A stretch of DNA of 49,475 nt from Zoogloea sp. (GTDB lineage: Bacteria; Pseudomonadota; Gammaproteobacteria; Burkholderiales; Rhodocyclaceae). The position numbers and the translations under genes were made by a program. The stretch lies in the NCBI GenBank assembly GCA_023150095.1, contig JAKLLO010000014.1:1-49475 (forward strand). The letters run 5' to 3'. Positions within the stretch are counted from its first letter, which is position 1, and each line of letters begins with the position of its first letter. A model generated the notes under the pieces. It worked only from the letters and a program-made list of their open reading frames with translations, did not search any database and had not been told where the DNA came from. This document shows, piece by piece, positions 1-6,538 of this stretch.

Positions 1-864
1 CTCACCGGCTACGCCGGCCAGCTGTCCCTCGGGTCCGCGGCCTTCATGGCGGTGGGGGCCTTTGCGGCCTATAACTTCATCCTGCGCATCGAGGGCATGC
101 CCTTTCTGCTGGCGCTGGTACTGGCGGGGCTGACCGCTGCGGCGGTGGGCATTCTGTTCGGCCTGCCCAGCCTGCGCATCAAGGGCTTCTACCTGGCGGT
201 GGCAACTCTGGCGGCCCAGTTCTTCATCGTCTGGGCCCTGGTGAAGTTTCCGTGGTTCTCCAATAACTCGTCGTCGGGGGTGGTGACGGCTCAGGATGTG
301 ACCATCCTCGGCTACACCTTCGTTTCGCCGGAGGCCAAGTATGTCCTGACCTTCCTGATCGTGTCCTTCATGGCCCTGCTGGCCAAGAACATGGTGCGCT
401 CCTCCACCGGGCGCGCCTGGATGGCGGTGCGGGACATGGACGTGGCGGCCCAGGTGATCGGCTTCCGCCTGATGCGCACCAAGCTGCTGGCCTTCGCGGT
501 GAGCTCCTTCTACTGCGGCGTGGCCGGCGCGCTCTACGCCTACACCTACATCGGCACCGTCGAGCCCGAAGCCTTCAACCTCGACCTGTCGTTCAAGATC
601 CTCTTCATGATCATCATCGGCGGGGTCGGCTCGATCATGGGCTCCTTCCTCGGGGCGGCCTTCATCGTGCTGCTGCCGATCTTCCTCGACAACTTCGTGC
701 CGATGATCTTCGGCCAGGCGCTGGGCGCGGGCTTCGTGTCCAACTTCCAGCTGATCGTGTTCGGCGGGCTGATCATCTTCTTCCTGATCGTCGAGCCCCA
801 CGGCCTCGCCCGCCTGTGGCAGATCGCGAAGGAGAAGTTGCGCCTGTGGCCCTTCCCGCACTAA
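1..864 (+). CDS. livM: Branched-chain amino acid-type ABC transporter permease LivM (5' end missing)
   Basis: Inner-membrane permease of a HAAT-family ABC importer, which passes amino acids or small aromatic acids delivered by a periplasmic binding protein. The frame is open from base 1, and the first codons read LTGYAGQLSLG, the conserved LivM motif, so the real start lies upstream and the ATG at 46 is internal. Several hydrophobic segments follow. The conserved permease loop for the ATPase is visible around GRAWMAVRDMDVAAQVIGF (bases about 412-468). The family is usually about 320-350 residues, so perhaps 40-60 are missing. The binding protein gene follows after 68 bases and livF further on. 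LivH and LivG are not in the window and presumably lie upstream. Confidence 0.93.
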   Translation, partial: LTGYAGQLSLGSAAFMAVGAFAAYNFILRIEGMPFLLALVLAGLTAAAVGILFGLPSLRIKGFYLAVATLAAQFFIVWALVKFPWFSNNSSSGVVTAQDVTILGYTFVSPEAKYVLTFLIVSFMALLAKNMVRSSTGRAWMAVRDMDVAAQVIGFRLMRTKLLAFAVSSFYCGVAGALYAYTYIGTVEPEAFNLDLSFKILFMIIIGGVGSIMGSFLGAAFIVLLPIFLDNFVPMIFGQALGAGFVSNFQLIVFGGLIIFFLIVEPHGLARLWQIAKEKLRLWPFPH

Positions 865-932
865 GCGCCTTCTTCACGAACGTACGTAACCCTGTTTCGT
901 CGTAGCACCCACACCAATAAAGGAGACACACC

Positions 933-2255
933 ATGAAACTCAAGCACACCGTTCTGCTGGGTGCTGCCATCGCCGGACTGCTTGGCAGCGCCGTGGCGAG
1001 CGCCGACGAACAGTTCATCGGCCTGCCCAGCTATCGTGTCGGCCCCTATGCCGCCGGCGGCGCCGGGATCTTCGGTGGCTGGATCGACTACATGCAGCTC
1101 ATCAACGAGCGGGACGGTGGCGTGAATGGCGTCAAGCTGACCTGGGAAGAGTGCGAGACCGAATACAACAACGCCCGCGGCGTCGAGTGCTACGAGCGTC
1201 TGAAGAAGAAAGGCTCCACCGGCAACTCGGTGTTCCAGCCCGTCTCCACCGGCATCACCTACTCGGTGCTCGAGAAGGTTGCCCAGGACAAGATCCCGAT
1301 GGTCACCATCGGCTACGGCCGCACCGATGCCGCCGATGGCCGCGTGTTCCCGTGGGTCTTCCCGATGATCACCACCTACTGGTCCCAGGCTTCCGCCATC
1401 GTGAATTTCATGGGCCAGAAGGAGGGCGGCATGGACAAGCTGAAGGGCAAGAAGATCGGCCTGCTCTATCACGACTCCGCCTACGGCAAGGAATCCCACG
1501 CGATCATGGACAAGCTGGCCGCCAAGCACGGCTTTGAAGTCCTGAAGATCGCGGTGGCCCACCCGGGCAACGAGCAGCAGTCCCAGTGGCTGCAGATCCG
1601 CCAGGCTAAGCCCGACTACGTGATCCTGTGGGGCTGGGGCGTGATGAACCCGACCGCGATCAAGGCCGCCGCCAAGACCGGCTTCCCCCGCGAGAAGCTG
1701 CTCGGCGTTTGGTGGTCCGGCGCCGAGGAAGACACCATCCCCGCTGGCCCCGCCGCCAAGGGCTTCATCGCCGCTGGCTTCAACGTGCCTGGCGCCAACT
1801 ACCCGGTCGTCGCCGACATCAAGAAGCACGTGTACGGCAAGGACAAGGGCAACATGGAAGACAAGACCCGCATCGGCTCGGTGTACTACAACCGTGGCGT
1901 GGTGCACGGGATCATCACCGTCGAGGCGATCCGCAAGGCTCAGGAGAAGTTCGGCAAGGGCAAGGCGATGACCGGCGAGCAGATGCGCTGGGGTTTCGAG
2001 AACCTCAACCTGGATGACGCCCGCCTGAAGGCCCTGGGCGCCACCGGCTTCATGCCGCCGCTCAAGCTGTCGTGTGCCGATCACGAAGGCCCGGGCAAGG
2101 TGAAGTTCCAGCAATGGGACGGCAACCAGTGGAAGGTCATCACCGACTGGGTCGACTCCGACCGCCCGCTGGTGCGCGGCATGATCGAAGAATCCGCCGC
2201 CGCCTACGCCAAGGAAAAGGGCATCAAGCCGCGCGACTGCTCGAAGGAAGGCTGA
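933..2255 (+). CDS. Periplasmic substrate-binding protein of a liv-type ABC transporter
   Basis: Secreted type I periplasmic binding protein (Peripla_BP_6/LivK class), 440 residues. It has a clear signal peptide: charged MKLKH, a hydrophobic core, and cleavage likely after AVASA near residue 24. The body has the alternating alpha/beta pattern of the family, with YHDSAYGKE near residue 178. An AAGG-type purine-rich ribosome site (aaaggagac) sits just before the ATG. It lies between livM and livF and so supplies ligand to that transporter. Binding proteins paired with a PaaK-like ligase often handle aromatic acids rather than leucine, but the ligand cannot be read from the sequence. A perfect hairpin and a REPIN follow the stop codon and may stabilise this part of the mRNA. 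Confidence 0.9.
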   Translation: MKLKHTVLLGAAIAGLLGSAVASADEQFIGLPSYRVGPYAAGGAGIFGGWIDYMQLINERDGGVNGVKLTWEECETEYNNARGVECYERLKKKGSTGNSVFQPVSTGITYSVLEKVAQDKIPMVTIGYGRTDAADGRVFPWVFPMITTYWSQASAIVNFMGQKEGGMDKLKGKKIGLLYHDSAYGKESHAIMDKLAAKHGFEVLKIAVAHPGNEQQSQWLQIRQAKPDYVILWGWGVMNPTAIKAAAKTGFPREKLLGVWWSGAEEDTIPAGPAAKGFIAAGFNVPGANYPVVADIKKHVYGKDKGNMEDKTRIGSVYYNRGVVHGIITVEAIRKAQEKFGKGKAMTGEQMRWGFENLNLDDARLKALGATGFMPPLKLSCADHEGPGKVKFQQWDGNQWKVITDWVDSDRPLVRGMIEESAAAYAKEKGIKPRDCSKEG

Positions 2256-2269
2256 TCGGGAGAAACGTC

Positions 2270-2307
2270 GCGCAGGTCGGGTTACGCTGCGCTAACCCGA
2301 CCTGCGC
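2270..2307. repeat. Palindromic extragenic element (GGTCGGGTTA type), copy 1
   Basis: Perfect inverted repeat with 15-base arms GCGCAGGTCGGGTTA and TAACCCGACCTGCGC around the 8-base centre CGCTGCGC. It starts 15 bases after the stop codon of the binding protein. A second copy with the centre reversed (GCGCAGCG) is at 3618-3643. The element could act as an RNA hairpin, and its recurrence suggests a dispersed extragenic repeat. Confidence 0.8.
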
Positions 2308-2323
2308 AACATCCCGGGTGACC

Positions 2324-2380
2324 TGTAGGGGCGACTTCAGTCGCCCGAAGAACACGTGGGCGACTGAAGTCGCCCCTACA
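2324..2380. repeat. REPIN (two inverted REP sequences), copy 1
   Basis: Two REP-like units face each other. The left unit, 2325-2346, has a GTAG head followed by the hairpin GGGCGACT-TC-AGTCGCCC. The right unit, 2358-2379, is its reverse complement ending in CTAC. The spacer is 11 bases. A GTAG head plus short hairpin is the hallmark of REPs mobilised by RAYT (TnpA-REP) transposases. No RAYT gene is in this window. The last base of the element is the A of an ATG at 2380, which is therefore unlikely to be the livF start. Confidence 0.85.
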
Positions 2381-2397
2381 TGAGGATGGCCGACGCC

Positions 2398-3198
2398 ATG
2401 TCTTACCTCAGCATCAACAACATCGAGGTCATCTACGACCACGTGATCCTCGTGCTCAAGGGCGTCTCGCTGCAGGTGCCCCAGGGCAAGATCGTCGCCC
2501 TGCTGGGTGCCAACGGCGCCGGCAAGAGCACCACGCTCAAGTCGATCTCCAACCTGCTGCGGGCCGAGCGGGGCGATGTGACCAAGGGCAGCGTCGAGTT
2601 CAAGGGCCGGCGCATCGACCAGCTCACGCCGGCCGATCTGGTGAAGCAGGGCGTGATCCAGGTGATGGAAGGCCGTCACTGTTTTGGCCACCTGTCCATC
2701 GAGGAGAACCTGCTCACCGGCGCCTACACCCGCAGCCAGTCCCGCGCCGAGCTGAAGGAGAGCCTGGAGAAGGTCTATGCCTACTTCCCGCGCCTGAAGA
2801 CCCGCCGCACCTCCCAGGCCGGTTACACCTCGGGCGGCGAGCAGCAGATGTGCGCCATCGGCCGCGCGCTGATGGCCAAGCCCGAGATGATCCTGCTCGA
2901 CGAACCCTCGATGGGCCTCGCCCCGCAGATCGTCGAGGAGATCTTCGAGATCGTGAAGGATCTCAACAGCAAGGAAAACGTGAGCTTCCTGCTGGCCGAG
3001 CAGAACACCATGGTCGCCCTGCGCTACGCCGACTTCGGCTACATCCTCGAGAACGGCCGCGTGGTGATGGAAGGCGACGCCGCCGACCTGCGCACGAACG
3101 AAGACGTGAAGGAGTTCTACCTGGGGCTGTCGTCCGAGGGACGGAAGAGTTTCCGGGAAGTGAAGCACTACCGGCGGCGGAAGCGCTGGTTGTCGTAA
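2398..3198 (+). CDS. livF: Branched-chain amino acid-type ABC transporter ATPase LivF
   Basis: Cytoplasmic ATP-binding subunit of the HAAT importer, 266 residues from the chosen start. Walker A is GANGAGKST, the ABC signature is TSGGEQQMCAIGRALM, Walker B is MILLDEPSMGLAP and the switch histidine region reads LLAEQN (LivF and related HAAT ATPases commonly lack the canonical H-loop histidine here). I chose ATG 2398 (MSYLSINNIEV) because the ATGs at 2380 and 2386 lie on or right beside the REPIN end and have no ribosome site. A GAGG at 2382-2385 could serve 2398 at a long spacing. The repeats separating it from the binding protein gene probably lower or uncouple its expression from that gene. 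Confidence 0.92.
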   Translation: MSYLSINNIEVIYDHVILVLKGVSLQVPQGKIVALLGANGAGKSTTLKSISNLLRAERGDVTKGSVEFKGRRIDQLTPADLVKQGVIQVMEGRHCFGHLSIEENLLTGAYTRSQSRAELKESLEKVYAYFPRLKTRRTSQAGYTSGGEQQMCAIGRALMAKPEMILLDEPSMGLAPQIVEEIFEIVKDLNSKENVSFLLAEQNTMVALRYADFGYILENGRVVMEGDAADLRTNEDVKEFYLGLSSEGRKSFREVKHYRRRKRWLS

Positions 3199-3534
3199 GC
3201 GGGGTTGGGCGGCTTCGGTTGGCAGGGATTGGCCGGGGAGTTCGTTCCACGGCAGGGTTTGCACACCCGGCCGGCTCCAGCGGCGCGGAGCAGTGCTCCG
3301 CGAAACCCCGCTTCCGCCCCCTGCGCTGCTCCCGTCAGGCGGCCGGTGTCGCGGACTCGCCCTGCGGGCTCACTCAGACAGCTGCGCCGGAAGGCCCCGC
3401 CCGCCGGTGCGCGGCTCGGCGCCTCAGACGGGCTCAGGGGAAGCACCGAGCCTTGGCTGGATGGGGTACGGCGTTGTTGGTGTCAGGACAAAGCGCTTAT
3501 TGGGGTAGAGGTCGTTGGGTGGGCAGGCTTGGAC
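3199..3534. other. Non-coding GC-rich spacer between livF and the second REPIN
   Basis: Together with the repeats this is a 566-base gap before the next gene. I see no convincing coding sequence on either strand: the open frames are rich in Arg, Ala and Pro and lack ribosome sites or recognisable motifs. It contains a near-perfect hairpin at 3284-3302 (CGCGGAGCA-G-TGCTCCGCG). It may be decayed mobile or intergenic repeat sequence. Confidence 0.5.
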
Positions 3535-3600
3535 TGTAGGGGCGACTTCAGTCGCCCATCCGCGCACCAAGCTGCGCGGGCGACTGAAGTCGCCCCTACA
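3535..3600. repeat. REPIN (two inverted REP sequences), copy 2
   Basis: Same architecture as 2324-2380: a GTAG-headed unit at 3536-3557 and its inverted partner at 3578-3599, with identical unit sequence. The spacer differs: 20 bases here, containing a small GCGCA/TGCGC complementarity, against 11 in copy 1. Identical units with different spacers are typical of REPIN populations. Confidence 0.85.
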
Positions 3601-3617
3601 AGTCCGCAGCCGCGTAG

Positions 3618-3643
3618 GTCGGGTTAGCGCAGCGTAACCCGAC
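3618..3643. repeat. Palindromic extragenic element (GGTCGGGTTA type), copy 2
   Basis: Inverted repeat with 9-base arms GTCGGGTTA and TAACCCGAC around GCGCAGCG. The centre is the reverse complement of the centre in copy 1 (2270-2307), so the element is inserted in the opposite orientation. Here it follows the REPIN, whereas copy 1 precedes its REPIN. The whole repeat pair is therefore inverted across livF. Confidence 0.75.
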
Positions 3644-3764
3644 GTGGCCGGGCCGCAGCAACGGATTTTTGGTGTGGCGCAACACCGCCAACGGTAGGTT
3701 GAGAACAGGAAAAACCGTCCTGTAACCGGACGGACGAAAAAAACCAGAAGGACGCGGAGACACA

Positions 3765-5000
3765 ATGAACTACTACGACGCCCGTGAAACCCGCGATCCC
3801 GTCGATCGCGAGCGCGAACTCCTCGCCCGGCTGCCCGCCCAGGTAGCCCACGCCAAGGCCCATGCGCCGGCCTTCGCCGCGCTGCTGAAGGATGTCGATC
3901 CGGCCACCATCACCACCCGCGAGGCGCTGGCCACGCTGCCGGTGATCCGCAAGTCCGAGCTCTCCGAGCTGCAGAAGGCCGCGCGGCCTTTTGGTGGGCT
4001 GGCGGCGGTGCAGTGGGGCAGCGCCTGCGCGCGGGTGTTCGCCTCGCCGGGGCCGATCTACGAACCCGAGGGCGCGCGCAAGGATTACTGGCGGCTCGCC
4101 CGGGCCTTCTACGCGGCGGGTTTCCGCGCCGGCGATCTGGTCCACAACACCTTCTCGTATCACTTCACGCCGGCCGGTTCGATGATGGAGACCGCTGCCC
4201 ACGCGCTGGGCTGCACGGTGTTTCCGGCGGGCGTTGGCCAGACCGAGCAGCAGCTCGCCGCGATGCTCGACCTGCGCCCCGATGCTTACGCCGGCACGCC
4301 GTCCTTCCTGCGCATCCTGCTGGAGAAGGCCGACGAGCAGGGCGTGAAGCTCGACAGCCTGAAGAAGGCCTTCGTCTCCGGCGAGGCCTTCCCGCCCAGC
4401 CAGCGCGAGGCCCTCGCCGCCCGCGGCATCCAGGCTTACCAGGCCTACGCCACCGCCGATCTGGGCCTCGTCGCCTTCGAGACGCCGGCGCGCGAAGGCA
4501 TGGTGCTGGATGAAGACGTGATCCTCGAGATCGTCCGCCCCGGCACCGGCGATCCGGTGGCGCCCGGCGAGGTGGGCGAGGTGGTGGTGACCACCTTCAA
4601 CCCCGATTACCCGCTGATCCGCTTCGGCACCGGTGATCTTTCGGCAATCCTGCCGGGCACCTCGCCCTGCGGGCGCACCAACACCCGCATCAAGGGCTGG
4701 CTTGGCCGGGCCGACCAGACCACCAAGGTGAAGGGCATGTTCGTGCATCCGGGCCAGGTGGCGGCGGTGCTCAAGCGCCACCCGGAGATCGGCCGCGGCC
4801 GGCTGGTGGTGGACAACCCGGATCTCGCCGACCGGATGACCCTCCACTGCGAACTCGCCGCGCCGGCCGAGGGCCTCGCCGAGGCGGTCGCCACGTCGAT
4901 CCGCGAGCTCACCAAGCTGCGCGGCGAGGTGGCCTTCTGCGCGCCGGGCAGCCTCGCCAACGACGGCAAGGTGATCGACGACCAGCGCAAGTACGAGTGA
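3765..5000 (+). CDS. PaaK-like (phenylacetate-CoA ligase family) AMP-binding protein
   Basis: Resembles the adenylate-forming phenylacetate-CoA ligase family, 411 residues against about 430-440 for PaaK. The N-terminal helical part, the middle region AGTPSFLRILLEKADEQG and the C-terminal GTGDL...GRADQTTKVKGMFVHP hinge region are family-like. The usual Ser/Thr/Gly-rich ATP loop (SSGTTG) is not visible; at its place, residues 93-101, the sequence reads ASPGPIYEP. It may therefore be a divergent ligase or a CoA-ligase-like protein with altered catalysis. Its position directly after livF fits activation of an imported aromatic or carboxylic acid. The start has a purine-rich upstream sequence (ggacgcggagac). 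Confidence 0.8.
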   Translation: MNYYDARETRDPVDRERELLARLPAQVAHAKAHAPAFAALLKDVDPATITTREALATLPVIRKSELSELQKAARPFGGLAAVQWGSACARVFASPGPIYEPEGARKDYWRLARAFYAAGFRAGDLVHNTFSYHFTPAGSMMETAAHALGCTVFPAGVGQTEQQLAAMLDLRPDAYAGTPSFLRILLEKADEQGVKLDSLKKAFVSGEAFPPSQREALAARGIQAYQAYATADLGLVAFETPAREGMVLDEDVILEIVRPGTGDPVAPGEVGEVVVTTFNPDYPLIRFGTGDLSAILPGTSPCGRTNTRIKGWLGRADQTTKVKGMFVHPGQVAAVLKRHPEIGRGRLVVDNPDLADRMTLHCELAAPAEGLAEAVATSIRELTKLRGEVAFCAPGSLANDGKVIDDQRKYE

Positions 5001-5113
5001 GCCGCCGGGCTGCCGGCATCCCCGGCGGCCCCTTGCGGAAAGCCCGGATCGAACCGGGCCCGGCCTTCAGGCACACTGGCGTGATGCTGCCCGTCACGCC
5101 ATTTTTCTGAGCC

Positions 5114-6013
5114 ATGCAGAGCCTGCTGCTGCTCCTTCCCGACTTCGCGCTGATCGCGATGGGCGCCCTCCTGCGCCGCTATTTCGGGCTGGCGGACGCC
5201 TTCTGGACCGGCGTCGAGAGGCTGGTCTATTTCATCTTCTTTCCTGCGCTGCTGTTCCACGCCCTGGCCCGAGCGACCATCGACATCGGTGCGATGGGGC
5301 CGCTCTTCTTGGTCGGGCTCGTCACGATGGCGTCGGGGCTGGTACTGGGCCTCGTCGGACGGCCGCTGATGGGGCTGGACGCGATGGCTTTCGCGTCGCG
5401 CCTGCAGTGCGCCTATCGCTTCAACACCTATATCGGGATCGCGGTGGCCGGCAAGATCGCCGGCTCGGCCGGCGTGGCGACCATGGGCGCCCTGTGCGGG
5501 GCGATGGTGCCCTTTGCCAACATGGCCGCGGTGGCGATGCTGGTGCGCCACGGCCAGGGCCGCCTGTGGCAGGAGCTGGCCCGGAATCCGCTCATCATCG
5601 CTACCCTGGCCGGGCTGGCCTTCAACCTCTCGAGTGCGCAGTTGCCGGCGCCGGTGCTGCCTTTTTTGCAGCGGCTGGCGGATGCGGCGGTGACCCTCGG
5701 CCTGTTGGCGGTGGGTGCGGCACTACGGCTGGGGCGCAGTGAAGGTGGGCGCTTCGGAACCGTGTATCTGTGCGCCGTGAAGCTGCTGGCGCTGCCGGCG
5801 GTGGCGTGGGGGCTGGGGCGGGCGTTGGGGCTGGAGGGCGTGGCCTTCCAGGTGGCGGTGGCCTTTGCCGCGCTGCCGACGGCGTCGTCGGCCTACATTC
5901 TGGCGATGCGGATGGGCGGCGACGGGCCCGGTGTGGCGCGCCTGATCTCGGCAACAACGGTGGCCGCGGCGGTGACGCTGACGGCCTGGCTGACGCTGCT
6001 GCGCGCGGTCTGA
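5114..6013 (+). CDS. AEC-family (auxin efflux carrier/malonate-type) transporter
   Basis: Inner-membrane secondary carrier of 299 residues with about ten hydrophobic segments in two halves, the typical AEC size and layout. It starts directly with the first segment (LLLLLPDFALIAMGALLRRYF). The middle has the polar, Asn-containing stretch FNTYIGIAVAG, and the C-terminal half has FAALPTASSAYILAMRMGGD, close to the conserved AEC motif. Bacterial members move malonate or other organic acids, but the substrate here is unknown. It lies 113 bases after the PaaK-like gene on the same strand, so joint transcription is possible. It converges with phaM. Confidence 0.88.
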   Translation: MQSLLLLLPDFALIAMGALLRRYFGLADAFWTGVERLVYFIFFPALLFHALARATIDIGAMGPLFLVGLVTMASGLVLGLVGRPLMGLDAMAFASRLQCAYRFNTYIGIAVAGKIAGSAGVATMGALCGAMVPFANMAAVAMLVRHGQGRLWQELARNPLIIATLAGLAFNLSSAQLPAPVLPFLQRLADAAVTLGLLAVGAALRLGRSEGGRFGTVYLCAVKLLALPAVAWGLGRALGLEGVAFQVAVAFAALPTASSAYILAMRMGGDGPGVARLISATTVAAAVTLTAWLTLLRAV

Positions 6014-6026
6014 CGCCCAACGGCAC

Positions 6027-6048
6027 AACCCCGGCGGGCGCCGGGGTT
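6027..6048. terminator. Likely bidirectional terminator hairpin between AEC gene and phaM
   Basis: Perfect GC-rich stem AACCCCGGC (6027-6035) and GCCGGGGTT (6040-6048) around GGGC, placed exactly between two convergent genes. No strong T-run follows on either strand, so termination strength is uncertain. Confidence 0.6.
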
Positions 6049-6057
6049 GCGGGGTGA

Positions 6058-6471
6058 TTACTTGTCCTTGCTGCGGCTGGACTTGGCGGGGGCGGGTGCC
6101 GGCGCCGGTGCAGCCTGGGCGGCCTTGGAGGCGTCCGCGGCGCCCTGCATCAGGTTCCACGGCCACATGCCGCTGGCGAAGGGGTTGGGCTGGGCGGCTT
6201 CGGGGCTGCCACCGCCTTCCGAGGCGATCTTGCTCATGGCCTGCATGGTGGCGATCGTGGCGCGCTGCATCTCGAGGCCCTGGGTGGCCATCTGCAGGGA
6301 GTTGAGGTTCATCTTGAGCCAGTTCTCGACGGCCTTCATGTCGGCGATGCGCTTGTCGAGCTCGTCCACATCGAGGGTCGGGGTGACCATGCCGGGCAGG
6401 CTGAAGCCCATCTTGCTCCACATGCTGCGCATGAATTCCAGCGGATCCTGTGCATTGTTTTCGGTGCTCAT
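6058..6471 (-). CDS. phaM: PhaM-type polyhydroxyalkanoate granule-associated protein (short form)
   Basis: Cytoplasmic protein of 137 residues. The N-terminus DPLEFMRSMWSKMGFSLPGMV...DVDELDKRIADMKAVENWLKMNLNSLQMA is the PhaM signature. PhaM of Ralstonia-type bacteria binds PHA granules, activates PHA synthase and links granules to DNA. This protein has the conserved helical domain (about 1-80), a Pro/Ala-rich linker (about 115-128) and a short basic tail SSRSKDK. The Ralstonia protein is about twice as long, with a much larger basic tail. A good ribosome site (ggggagag) precedes the ATG. The gene stands alone, 67 bases after the hybrid kinase gene, and ends at a shared hairpin. Confidence 0.82.
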   Translation of the reverse strand: MSTENNAQDPLEFMRSMWSKMGFSLPGMVTPTLDVDELDKRIADMKAVENWLKMNLNSLQMATQGLEMQRATIATMQAMSKIASEGGGSPEAAQPNPFASGMWPWNLMQGAADASKAAQAAPAPAPAPAKSSRSKDK

Positions 6472-6538
6472 TGCTCTCCCCCTTTTGTCTGGTTGTGGAA
6501 TCAGTGATTGATCTTAACCGAAGCGTACTCCGCCCGCA

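Noticed and set aside
2324..3643. Repeats as a CRISPR array
   Set aside because: Only two copies more than a kilobase apart, palindromic, with a gene between them. The structure fits REPINs.
3690..3745. Hairpin CCGTCC/GGACGG with A-run before the PaaK-like gene as a terminator
   Set aside because: On the plus strand it is followed by A rather than T. It would only work on the minus strand, where no gene ends nearby.
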